This document shows, one piece after another, positions 9,313 through 17,066 of a stretch of DNA of 64,000 nt. The notes below the pieces were generated by a model. It had not been told where the DNA came from. It searched no databases and was given only the letters and a program-made list of their open reading frames with translations. Both the position numbers and the translations under genes were made by a program. This DNA is from an uncultured Hungatella sp. Its GTDB lineage: Bacteria; Bacillota; Clostridia; Lachnospirales; Lachnospiraceae. The DNA lies in assembly GCA_910579515.1 (NCBI GenBank), contig CAJTUV010000002.1, forward strand, positions 1 through 64,000, read 5' to 3'. The stretch's first letter is position 1. Every line of letters starts with the position of its first letter.

Positions 9313-10950
9313 TTAAAGAATAATCTGACAATATGGGTCAGAAAAGTTAAATTCTATGGTAATCCCGCCGTTTTGATGAATATAAAGATTTTTTACCAGA
9401 GTGACCAGTATCCCTCTGTTTAATTCCCCTATATTTTGATACTGAAGAAAATGTGACAGAAAAGGGTCGTTTTCTGAATCTCTTTCTGCTATTTGGCTGC
9501 ACTCAGACTGAAGACGTTTGATCATTATTTTCAGGTGTTCGGTCTGAGAAGAATATTTTGCCTTAAGGCGATGGTACTCTTCTTTGGAGATATGGCCATT
9601 TTTCCAGTCGTCATAAAGTCCGTCCACAATGTCCGTCACTTTTTCTAATTCCTTTTGACGAAGATGGAGCCTGGTTGCAAGGCATGAGGATTCCGTTTGC
9701 TTTACAGGCGCTTGAAGAATTTTTTCTATGACTTTGGTTGAATCTATCAGAGAAATCAATGTTTGGATTACGGTTAAAACAGTGCTTACAACAAGAGTTT
9801 CTTTGACTGCATGTTTGGTGCAGGCATTTTTAGATTTATCCCGAAAGGTACGGCAGTAATAGTAAACCATATTTTTGGATTTTTGACGTGTCATGGATTT
9901 TTTACAATCAGCACAGAGGATTAATCCTGACAAGAGATAGAGGTTTTGCTCTCCTGGCGCTGTTCGGGTATCTTTTATCTGAAGGCCGGCGGCCTTTGTA
10001 AAAAGCGCCTGCTCAATAATTGGCTCATGAGTGTTTGGGACAATGTACCAGTCTGTTTCTGGAACAGGGACCTTGTGATGTACTTTGTAATTGATTACAG
10101 TCTGCTTTCCCTGAACCATAGTGCCAGTATACATTTGGTTTTTTAAAATAGAGGATACAGAACCAGGCGACCAGAGACCATCGTTTTTGCCGGTGTGAGG
10201 ACAAGAAAAGTTCAGACCTTTGCTTTTCTTGTAGGCAGTGGGATTGACAATACCTAATTCATTTAAACGGCGTGCAATTCCGTTTTTGCTCATTCCTTCG
10301 TAGACGAACCATTGGAAAATGGTTTGGACTACCTTGGCAGCCTCTTCATCAATGACAAGAGCATTTTTGTTTTCCGAGGCTTTTTTATAGCCATATGGAG
10401 CAAAGGCTCCAATAAATTCCCCTTTCCTGCGCTTGGTTGCAAATGTGGCTCGTACATCAAAAGAAGTCTTTGCGGCAAAACGGTCGTTCATCAGGCCATT
10501 TATAGGGATTTCCAGCCCTAAAAGAGCTTCTGGATGAAGGTAGCTGTCTATTTTGGGATCGCTGACAGTGATAAATCTGGTCTTGTGCATCGGAAAAATT
10601 TTTTCCAGAAAATAGCCTTGATCGGAATAGTTTCGGAACATGCGGGAAAGATTTTTGCAGATAACGCAGTTAATCGTTCCTGTTTCTATATCGTGGAGCA
10701 TTCTCTGAAAACTGGGGCGGTCGTAATCGGTTCCGGTAACGCCGTCGTCTATGTAATAATCAACAAGAGTAAAATTTCCCTGAAAATAGGTTTCCAAATA
10801 TTCACCAATAATTTTTTTCTGATTTGTAACGCTTAAGCTTTCATCATTCCCATCCTCTCGGGAGAGGCGGATATAGGCGGCGATATACCAGAAACTGTTG
10901 ATAGGCTTTGAGGATACAGTGCTTTGGGATGATTTTCGGATTCTGGCCAT
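9313..10950 (-). CDS. Large serine recombinase
   Basis: This 545-residue site-specific recombinase is of the TnpX/integrase type. The N-terminal resolvase domain has Y-I-R-L-S with nucleophile S30 and the arginine motif N-L-S-R-M-F-R-N near 100-107. The recombinase domain (about 180-290) includes a helix-turn-helix-like region with S-K-N-G-I-A-R-R-L-N. A zinc ribbon has C346, C349, C366 and C377, and a coiled coil at about 425-485 is typical of the subunit that controls synapsis. The gene is intact. It starts 6 bp after the small ORF 10957-11178, with which it forms an operon. It most likely inserts and excises the surrounding element at the att-like sites. Confidence 0.93.
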   Translation of the reverse strand: MARIRKSSQSTVSSKPINSFWYIAAYIRLSREDGNDESLSVTNQKKIIGEYLETYFQGNFTLVDYYIDDGVTGTDYDRPSFQRMLHDIETGTINCVICKNLSRMFRNYSDQGYFLEKIFPMHKTRFITVSDPKIDSYLHPEALLGLEIPINGLMNDRFAAKTSFDVRATFATKRRKGEFIGAFAPYGYKKASENKNALVIDEEAAKVVQTIFQWFVYEGMSKNGIARRLNELGIVNPTAYKKSKGLNFSCPHTGKNDGLWSPGSVSSILKNQMYTGTMVQGKQTVINYKVHHKVPVPETDWYIVPNTHEPIIEQALFTKAAGLQIKDTRTAPGEQNLYLLSGLILCADCKKSMTRQKSKNMVYYYCRTFRDKSKNACTKHAVKETLVVSTVLTVIQTLISLIDSTKVIEKILQAPVKQTESSCLATRLHLRQKELEKVTDIVDGLYDDWKNGHISKEEYHRLKAKYSSQTEHLKIMIKRLQSECSQIAERDSENDPFLSHFLQYQNIGELNRGILVTLVKNLYIHQNGGITIEFNFSDPYCQIIL

Positions 10951-10956
10951 TTTTCC

Positions 10957-11178
10957 TCACTTTAAGGAAGCAAGATAATGGGTAAGCAGTGTGGAAAGTT
11001 CTGGCTGATGGTCTGCAAAGACGAGCTGTACAGGTGTATCACCGCAGAGAAAGCAGTATGGATTTTCAATTTGTTGAATGTACAGAGATCTGCGCAAGTC
11101 AAGGGGAAGGCTGGTATCTATGGCGATCTCCTGGATATTTGCCTGACTGCTTTTGGAAATAGTTTTTTCTAAGGGCAA
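10957..11178 (-). CDS. Small accessory protein in recombinase operon
   Basis: This 73-residue protein starts with TTG, supported by AAAGGAG about 10 bases upstream. Its core N-P-Y-C-F-L-C-G-D-T-P-V-Q-L-V-F-A-D followed by S-T-L-L-T-H-Y-L resembles small proteins often encoded just upstream of recombinases in clostridial mobile elements; the function of those proteins is not known to me. The gap to the recombinase is 6 bp, so they are made together. Its size and position make it a candidate recombination directionality factor, which is inference only. Confidence 0.6.
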   Translation of the reverse strand: MPLEKTISKSSQANIQEIAIDTSLPLDLRRSLYIQQIENPYCFLCGDTPVQLVFADHQPELSTLLTHYLASLK

Positions 11179-11212
11179 TGTGATTATGCTCCTTTCTATT
11201 TTGGGATAGTAA

Positions 11213-11243
11213 AATGTATGCTGTTTGATTTGTCCAATAGAAT
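11213..11243 (-). promoter_or_regulatory. Candidate sigma-E-type promoter of the recombinase operon
   Basis: On the minus strand CATACATT (11220-11213) matches the sigma-E -10 consensus CATACANT. ATTCTATT (11243-11236), 15 bases upstream, is a partial match to the ATATT-type -35. No good sigma-A promoter is visible for this operon. Mother-cell sigma-E control is known for the skin-element recombinase of Bacillus; here it is only a sequence match. Confidence 0.35.
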
Positions 11244-11348
11244 CTTAGCAAAAATAAAAAACCTGTGGCATTTTTTGTAAAATTTTAGTACAATGCCAAG
11301 TGGGTCCTTTCATAGGACTATAATGTACAATGATATAGGTGAGGACTT

Positions 11349-13145
11349 ATGAAAATTTTTAATGCGATAACTCTCTTTGGTGGACTGGCTATGTTTCTTT
11401 ACGGGATGCGCCTTATGGGAGATGGATTAAAAGCCAGTTCTTCGGGGACACTAAAGAAAGCTATGGAACGGATTACCGGTACTCCGTTTAAAGCATTTCT
11501 TCTGGGTCTGGCAGTGACTGCAGTGATTCAGTCTTCGACTGCGACGATTGTTCTTACGTCAGGGCTTGTGGGAGCGGGAATTATTTCTCTGCGTCAGTCT
11601 CTGGGAATTATTATCGGTGCAAACGTAGGGACTACGGTTACCGGACAAATTATTCGGCTTTTGGATCTAAATTCTTCGGGAACCTGGTTTTTGCAGTTTT
11701 TGAAGCCGTCAACATTGGCGCCGTTGGCTCTGATTATTGGTATCATCATTATCATGGGGCTGAAATCCAGTGATTTCAGCAAGGTGGGACAAATCATTAT
11801 CGGATTTGGAATCTTGTTTTCAGGACTCATGAATATGACGGATGCCGTGCAGGTTCTTTCTGACAGCGGAATTGTGGAACGGCTTTTTTCCAGCTTAGGC
11901 CAAAATCCTCTGCTGGGCTACGTGTCTGGAGCAGGGGTTGCTTTTGTTCTCCAGAGTTCTTCGGCGACGGTTGGAATCCTTCAGGCGTTTTCTACCTCTG
12001 GGCAGTTGACTTTTGGGGAAATCTATGCAGTGCTGGTAGGTGTTTATTTGGGCGATTGTGTGACTACGGCGATTGTCTGTAACATCGGCGCCAAGCCAGA
12101 GGCAAAGAGAGTGGGCGTCGTAAATATTTTGTTTAATTTAAGCAAGTCAGCTCTGATATTGATTGTGGTTGCTATTTTACATAAGGCGGGGCTTTTAGAG
12201 GGGATTTGGAACAGAGCGATCTACTCTGGCGGCATTGCCAATGCTAATACAATTTTTAATTTGTCTTGTGCGGTTCTTCTGCTTCCCTGCGTGGGGATTT
12301 ATGAGAATATGAGCCATCGGTTTGTAAAGGATGAACCTGTGGCTGTGGGAAAATATGATGAGATGTTGGACGCCTTAAATCCGGTATTTATCGGTACGCC
12401 GGCAATGGCTTTTGGCCGTTGCTATGATATCCTTTTGGTAATGAGCCAGCTTGCCAGGACGAATATCAGCCGTGCTTTTGGTTTGTTTACTCAGTTTGAT
12501 CCTGGGATTATGGCACAGATGGAGGAGGATGAGAATTATATTGACAAGATGGCGGACCATGTGAGCAATTATCTGGTTCAGATATCCGCAACCATTACTT
12601 CTCACTACCATGTGGAAATTATGAATTATTATTTTTCAGCGATTACGGAATTTGAACGTTTGGGAGACCATGCTCTGAATATTGCTGAGATTGCTATGGA
12701 ACTTCATGAGAAGGACAGCACTTTTTCAGAGGAAGCGTTGTCTGAGCTGGCTGTGTTGTGGAATTTGCTGGATACTATTTTAAATCACACAAGCGAGGCG
12801 TTTCGAAAGCAAAATCTGGCCGAGGCCCATAAAATTGAGCCTTTGGAACAGGTTGTGGACGAGATGGTGAATGTGTTAAAACAACATCATCTGGAGCGGC
12901 TTCGGAGCGGAACGTGTGAGGTTTTCAACGGTTCAGAATTTTTTAATCTTCTATCAGAGGCGGAGAGAATTTCCGACGTCTGTTCTAATGTAGGAGTAGC
13001 AACAGTGGCAAGGGCATTACCGGAAATCAAACATCAGGTCCACAATTATATTTCCATGCTGCATTCTGGGCGGGATGAGGAATTTAACCGTATATACCAG
13101 ACAGCCCACGATGAGTATTTAGGCCAGCTGCCAGAGCGTGGATAA
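11349..13145 (+). CDS. Na+/phosphate cotransporter with PhoU-like tail (NptA family)
   Basis: This 598-residue protein imports phosphate with sodium. The membrane part (about 1-310) has the two inverted repeats with the diagnostic Q-S-S-T-A-T near residue 60 and Q-S-S-S-A-T near 200. The cytoplasmic C-terminal part (about 345-560) is a PhoU-like helical domain. A TATAAT at 11319-11324 just upstream may be its -10. It is the only gene on the plus strand in the left half of the element and has its own terminator. As cargo of an integrated element a phosphate transporter is unusual; it may be an older chromosomal gene captured with the element. Confidence 0.92.
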   Translation: MKIFNAITLFGGLAMFLYGMRLMGDGLKASSSGTLKKAMERITGTPFKAFLLGLAVTAVIQSSTATIVLTSGLVGAGIISLRQSLGIIIGANVGTTVTGQIIRLLDLNSSGTWFLQFLKPSTLAPLALIIGIIIIMGLKSSDFSKVGQIIIGFGILFSGLMNMTDAVQVLSDSGIVERLFSSLGQNPLLGYVSGAGVAFVLQSSSATVGILQAFSTSGQLTFGEIYAVLVGVYLGDCVTTAIVCNIGAKPEAKRVGVVNILFNLSKSALILIVVAILHKAGLLEGIWNRAIYSGGIANANTIFNLSCAVLLLPCVGIYENMSHRFVKDEPVAVGKYDEMLDALNPVFIGTPAMAFGRCYDILLVMSQLARTNISRAFGLFTQFDPGIMAQMEEDENYIDKMADHVSNYLVQISATITSHYHVEIMNYYFSAITEFERLGDHALNIAEIAMELHEKDSTFSEEALSELAVLWNLLDTILNHTSEAFRKQNLAEAHKIEPLEQVVDEMVNVLKQHHLERLRSGTCEVFNGSEFFNLLSEAERISDVCSNVGVATVARALPEIKHQVHNYISMLHSGRDEEFNRIYQTAHDEYLGQLPERG

Positions 13146-13148
13146 ATG

Positions 13149-13198
13149 ATAAGAAAACGCTGCCTTGAGGAGTTTTCCCAAGACAGCGTTTTTCTTAT
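13149..13198. terminator. Bidirectional terminator
   Basis: A long hairpin with stem AAGAAAACGCTG against CAGCGTTTTTCTT and further pairing of CTTG with CAAG. It gives T-runs on both strands and sits between the convergent transporter gene and the gene at 13195-13887. Confidence 0.9.
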
Positions 13199-13887
13199 TG
13201 CCGTTTTTCCATTTCTTCCAGGATGGAGGCAATATTTTTATACAGCTCCGCTTGATAGCTTGTTTCTGCAGTGCGGGGCTCATAGACAAGGGAGCCCCAA
13301 TTATTATAATACTGTTGAAAATTCATAGCTGTGTTCACGTCCTGAAAGGAGCTAAGCGCCTTGAGTGGGATTCCACTGCTTGCTTTTACACTTTTATCTC
13401 CTAGCTGCGCCAAATGAACCCGCAAGGCAGTCATCTGGGCGGGAGTGGCGTTTTGAGCATCTATGTGGTTCAAATGAATTTTTTGGGTAAACGTTTTCCC
13501 TTGAAGGTCTCTTCCTTCTACGAGCATAACCGGATCTTCATCTGTGGAACTCTCATCATATTTCATGTGAAGTTCTTGGCCTGAAACAGGGCTGAACTCA
13601 CTATGTAAATACCCCATTTTCAGGGTTCCATGATAATTGCCGTTTGAGGAAACAGAGGACGATTCATGGAATATGCTTTGTTTGGAAAGTTCGACATTAC
13701 CTCGACTGTACTTCCATGCCAGATATTTATAATCATCGTCACTGAGTACTTTGTCTTTTGGGACGGAGCTTTTCTTTTTTTCAGCCGCACGCAGTTTGGA
13801 AGAAAAATCTTCTGTTTCAGAAATGTTTTTGTTTGAGTTTGGGATGCCAGGATAATTCCCAAAATGATACACATGATTTACATACAT
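13195..13887 (-). CDS. Protein of unknown function
   Basis: I do not recognise this 230-residue protein. The frame is open from 13923, but ATG 13887 has a clean AAGGAGG site and is the likely start (M-Y-V-N-H-V-Y-H-F-G). There is no signal peptide, membrane segment or cysteine. It is hydrophilic, with a charged N-terminal third containing L-S-D-D-D-Y-K-Y-L-A-W-K-Y. Its stop overlaps the terminator shared with the phosphate transporter. It lies 40 bp downstream of the BlaI-like gene and is probably the last gene of that minus-strand operon, so it may be under BlaI control. Confidence 0.6.
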   Translation of the reverse strand: MYVNHVYHFGNYPGIPNSNKNISETEDFSSKLRAAEKKKSSVPKDKVLSDDDYKYLAWKYSRGNVELSKQSIFHESSSVSSNGNYHGTLKMGYLHSEFSPVSGQELHMKYDESSTDEDPVMLVEGRDLQGKTFTQKIHLNHIDAQNATPAQMTALRVHLAQLGDKSVKASSGIPLKALSSFQDVNTAMNFQQYYNNWGSLVYEPRTAETSYQAELYKNIASILEEMEKRQ

Positions 13888-13927
13888 AAATCGGTCCTCC
13901 TTATTTTGATTTCGTAAATGCAATTAC

Positions 13928-14296
13928 TTATAACAGTTTTTTTAATTCCTCAGTCTCTTCCCTTGTCAGCTTTCCATCTCCGATAAAAGCGGCTACAAAA
14001 ATTCCTAAGGAATTGCCATAACACTCTGCCACCATTTTTTTCGTCCAATTATGGATGTGTTGGTCTTTGGTGCATAAAGCATAGTAATAATTGCAAGAAG
14101 TACCTTTTTGGGCGCCTACCAGTTCCATTTTCTGAAGTCCCAAAAGAAAGGTATTCAATGTCTGAACCTTCCAGGTTTTATTCCATTCGGTGGTCGCGAT
14201 ATCCATAATTTCCCGGAAAGTCATAGGGGCTTTTGCTGCCCATAACAATTCCATAATCTGTTCCTCTGTCTTTGTCAGACCGTAGTTCTTTTTCAT
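13928..14296 (-). CDS. BlaI/MecI-type transcriptional repressor
   Basis: This 122-residue winged-helix repressor is of the BlaI/MecI/CopY family. It begins L-T-K-T-E-E-Q-I-M-E-L-L-W, typical of the first helix, and has the recognition-helix region W-K-V-Q-T-L-N-T-F-L near residues 42-52. The C-terminal part would form the dimerisation and cleavage region. It follows the antirepressor-like peptidase gene by 19 bp in the same operon. The probable operator is the perfect dyad at 15624-15643 in the promoter of the pair. Confidence 0.92.
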   Translation of the reverse strand: MKKNYGLTKTEEQIMELLWAAKAPMTFREIMDIATTEWNKTWKVQTLNTFLLGLQKMELVGAQKGTSCNYYYALCTKDQHIHNWTKKMVAECYGNSLGIFVAAFIGDGKLTREETEELKKLL

Positions 14297-14315
14297 TCAA
14301 ACAACCTTTCCATGA

Positions 14316-15572
14316 TTAATGAGGGCAGGGGGCATAAGTGGTAGTACCCAGCCATTTCCCATATTTAATATCATAACATTTTGTACATTGAAGTGAGTCA
14401 AACGTTTCCATCCTGCAGTTGCCCTTATCATCCTTTTTGTGATTGGATATCATAGTAGAAATGGAATAATAATGTTCACAAGTATTTTTGGCGTTTTCCA
14501 GTGCATCGACGTCATATATAACAAAGACATTTGCCGCAGAGGCAGATTGATTGGTTTCATTTGTAATTATACTTGGCGGCTGGTATGCAGAAACTGCGAT
14601 TCCGTCTATGATACAGATAAGGATGGTCATAATTACAGCTAAAAACGGCTTATGTTTTCGTTCTTCTTTTATTTCCAGAATCCTTCTGTGCATGGTTTTT
14701 CTTCTGAAGTTTGCAAAACCGATTCCAAATTGCCGTCTGTTTGAGGAACTTTGTTCTGTGATAAGTTCTAGTAATAATTTCCCATAGCGACTGCGTTCTT
14801 TTTTTCCTTTTCCTTCCATTACCACACTGTCACAATACATCTCGCTGATAGAGGAGAGTTCATTAATAAAAAGATACACAAAAGGATTATACCAGTGAAG
14901 GGCTACCACAAACAAACCGATCAATTTTATCAGCAGGTCATTATGTTTGATATGTACCAGTTCATGTGTGATCATATCGTCGTAAGATTCTTCACATATC
15001 CTATGGTCCTTGTCCCAAATTGGAAATATGACTGTGGGGTTTCGCAGTCCGCTTGTGATTGGTGATTGGCAGTAGTCGGAACAGACGAATTTAACCTGTT
15101 TTTTTATCTTTAAGACTGCCTTTTTTCTGGAGAATAATTCCTGCAGTTTTTTGTCTGGCGCCTTTTTTAAGTCATAAAAACATATTTTTTTTAATTTCCA
15201 GTACCAAGTGATTTGCGTCCCCAGGATAAGGAAGGAAATCAGTATCATTAGAAATACAATCATGTAGACAGCTTGAACCTTTGGTGACAATGAGATGGAA
15301 TCAGGATTGGCAATAATGATATAACCTGCATCCTCTGATGATTTAAGACGACTGGCAAATTCCCGTACAAAGGAAACATGATCGTAGAAAAAGCCCCATA
15401 TGCGATATTTGTACAGTGGGATGGGAAGCAGGTAAAACAGCATCGTTATTTTTAGTATACGATAGTTCCATTTCAGAGAAAGGTATCGTTTGGATAACGG
15501 ATATGTCAGCAAATAGAAAAGGAAAACAGCTGTTCCTGATAAAGACATGGCAAAGTAAAGGTTTTTTAACAT
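14316..15572 (-). CDS. BlaR1/MecR1-like M56 membrane metallopeptidase
   Basis: This is a 418-residue sensor peptidase. Four hydrophobic segments surround a zinc peptidase domain with H-E-L-V-H at 203-207 and E244 in S-E-M-Y-C-D as the third ligand. When activated, this family leads to cleavage of the partner BlaI repressor. After the last helix (about 312-330) there is no penicillin-binding sensor domain, only about 85 residues rich in Cys and His with C-T-K-C and a final C-P-H. The signal is therefore probably not a beta-lactam; a metal, redox or peptide signal is possible. ATG 15572 has a strong AAGGAGA site. Confidence 0.88.
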   Translation of the reverse strand: MLKNLYFAMSLSGTAVFLFYLLTYPLSKRYLSLKWNYRILKITMLFYLLPIPLYKYRIWGFFYDHVSFVREFASRLKSSEDAGYIIIANPDSISLSPKVQAVYMIVFLMILISFLILGTQITWYWKLKKICFYDLKKAPDKKLQELFSRKKAVLKIKKQVKFVCSDYCQSPITSGLRNPTVIFPIWDKDHRICEESYDDMITHELVHIKHNDLLIKLIGLFVVALHWYNPFVYLFINELSSISEMYCDSVVMEGKGKKERSRYGKLLLELITEQSSSNRRQFGIGFANFRRKTMHRRILEIKEERKHKPFLAVIMTILICIIDGIAVSAYQPPSIITNETNQSASAANVFVIYDVDALENAKNTCEHYYSISTMISNHKKDDKGNCRMETFDSLQCTKCYDIKYGKWLGTTTYAPCPH

Positions 15573-15617
15573 CGTACAGGTTCTCCTTCATAGCCTTTTG
15601 AATTAGCATTGTAGTAC

Positions 15618-15646
15618 TATTAATTATTAGAACTTTCTAATAACAA
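15618..15646 (-). promoter_or_regulatory. Promoter and operator of the M56 peptidase/BlaI operon
   Basis: On the minus strand, -35 TTGTTA (15646-15641), a 17-base spacer and -10 TTAATA (15623-15618). The spacer holds a perfect 9-bp dyad, TTATTAGAA and TTCTAATAA around CT (15624-15643). It is a good candidate BlaI-type operator because it would block the polymerase directly. Confidence 0.7.
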
Positions 15647-15733
15647 CTAATGAACACATGATAGCTTAGTTTTACAGGTTTGTCAATAAATTGTTTTGGG
15701 ATTTTTATTGTCAAGTGATGAATTGAATTTTTA

Positions 15734-15762
15734 TTGAGAAAATTGAAGCTGTATGATAGAAT
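15734..15762 (+). promoter_or_regulatory. Sigma-A promoter of the lipoprotein gene
   Basis: TTGAGA at 15734-15739, a spacer of 17 and TAGAAT at 15757-15762, located 44 bp before the start codon of the lipoprotein gene. It is divergent from the peptidase promoter and about 90 bp from the BlaI-type dyad. Confidence 0.6.
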
Positions 15763-15805
15763 AGGGAATTATCAAATAAAATCGAATTTAATCAAGGAGA
15801 AGTAC

Positions 15806-16627
15806 ATGAAAATCAGAAAAACAGCTAAATTACATATAGCAACAGCTATGATTTTATCGGCAGCTTTCTTATTGGTAGGCTGTGGAACCTATACGCCAAA
15901 AGAAACAGCACCTGATGTGGTTGAGAAAGAAACCTCAAATAATGAAAGCTTGGTGATAGAAAATGATATAAAAGAAGAAAACCAAGATAAAGACATGACA
16001 AGCGGAAATGATGTGACAGACAATCAAAAAGCTTCCACTGAAAATACAAATATATACGATTATATTTTAACGCAATATAGCGACATGGTTCAAAATGATT
16101 TTTATATGAATCTTCGGGATTCAGATAACTATGAAAGCAGTTTTGGAGAGGATATTGGACTTGAAATCCGCACCCATAAGCAGGATATTTATTACACGTT
16201 TTATGATATAGACGGAAATGGGACAATGGAACTTATTATTGCAGGTGGAGAACATGCCGTATCAAATCCCACTTTTTCCCCTTGGAATTATGATTTGTAT
16301 GGTTATGACGGAACGAATGCAGTTCATATTTTCCCAGAAATGTCGTTTGGTTACAGAACAAATTTTTCGTTTTATGAAAATGGGGTGATAGAAGTATTTT
16401 ACAGTAGCAGCGCTGCGGAATCTGGCGTTGATTTTTATAGAATAGGCACAGATGGAGTTACTCCCGAACTAATTGATTCCTTTACCGCAGTTGGTCATTT
16501 GGAAGGAGATAAACCTGTTTTTACCTATTCTCAAAATGGGAATGAAATTACGGAAGAGGAGTATAATGCCAACATTCAAGGATACGAAATTGCTCTTACA
16601 GCGTTAGATTGGATACAGATTCAATAA
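15806..16627 (+). CDS. Lipoprotein of unknown function
   Basis: This 273-residue exported lipoprotein has an N-terminal K-I-R-K-T-A-K, a hydrophobic stretch and lipobox L-V-G-C near residue 27. A linker rich in Glu, Asn and Asp follows (about 35-85). The folded part contains Y-D-I-D-G-N-G-T-M-E-L-I-I, a calcium-loop-like D-x-D-G-N-G motif common in surface proteins that report on extracellular state. ATG 15806 is chosen because of AAGGAGA upstream; the frame is open earlier but has no ribosome site there. It is divergent from the BlaI operon within the element. The function is not known. Confidence 0.8.
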   Translation: MKIRKTAKLHIATAMILSAAFLLVGCGTYTPKETAPDVVEKETSNNESLVIENDIKEENQDKDMTSGNDVTDNQKASTENTNIYDYILTQYSDMVQNDFYMNLRDSDNYESSFGEDIGLEIRTHKQDIYYTFYDIDGNGTMELIIAGGEHAVSNPTFSPWNYDLYGYDGTNAVHIFPEMSFGYRTNFSFYENGVIEVFYSSSAAESGVDFYRIGTDGVTPELIDSFTAVGHLEGDKPVFTYSQNGNEITEEEYNANIQGYEIALTALDWIQIQ

Positions 16628-16710
16628 AACATTTGTCCTTGTCCTATTACCCACATCTATTTCTGGCAGAAGAGAGGGAAAAAGATAGTTCTCGGGTGCG
16701 CTATATCGAA

Positions 16711-16763
16711 TTTGTGAATTTCACAAACCACAGATTGTGGCAGAAAGACGGCTATGATATAAT
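16711..16763 (+). promoter_or_regulatory. Strong promoter with upstream dyad operator
   Basis: A perfect dyad TTTGTGAATTTCACAAA (16711-16727) lies 7 bp before a near-consensus promoter: TTGTGG at 16735-16740, spacer 17, TATAAT at 16758-16763. It drives the small ORF at 16800. The dyad is a candidate binding site for an unidentified regulator. Confidence 0.7.
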
Positions 16764-16799
16764 TAGAGCAACAAACCCCAAATTTGAGAAGGTGCATAT

Positions 16800-16976
16800 A
16801 TGGATACAGTATGGATTATCGTCCTTGTGTTACTGATATATTTTGCCATAGTGGTTTCGATTTCAGCAATTCGGGCCCTATTGACAAAAAATGGAAAAAA
16901 TTTTGCAAAAGAGGCATTCAAAGAAACATTTTGGGATTTTTTCTTTGAGTTAATAAATCCGTTTAATTGGTTCTAA
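16800..16976 (+). CDS. Small membrane protein, 58 residues
   Basis: This short ORF follows a strong promoter by 36 bp and a modest GAGAAGG ribosome site. The predicted protein has one hydrophobic helix (about residues 5-27, W-I-I-V-L-V-L-L-I-Y-F-A) followed by a basic and aromatic tail ending F-N-W-F. It is the last gene at the right end of the element. I do not recognise a family. A small single-helix protein with its own regulated promoter could be a regulator peptide, toxin-like peptide or membrane partner; none of this is proven. An alternative frame at 16609-16836 has no ribosome site and was not accepted. Confidence 0.55.
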   Translation: MDTVWIIVLVLLIYFAIVVSISAIRALLTKNGKNFAKEAFKETFWDFFFELINPFNWF

Positions 16977-17049
16977 CCTTGCTCGCTCTAAATTTAAATT
17001 TGCAGTCGTCCAAATCAATGAGATGCTGTAAATCGGCTCCTCTGTTTAA

Positions 17050-17066
17050 GTGGTAGAGTCTACCAC
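17050..17066. repeat. Perfect 8-bp dyad near right element end
   Basis: GTGGTAGA, a central G, then TCTACCAC. It lies about 35 bp inside the right arm, between the last cargo gene and the attachment site. It could bind an accessory factor or be a short hairpin; no T-run follows. Confidence 0.6.

Noticed and set aside
16609..16836. 75-codon plus-strand frame after the lipoprotein
   Set aside because: It overlaps the lipoprotein end and the promoter and dyad of the next small gene, has no ribosome site and no recognisable protein features.
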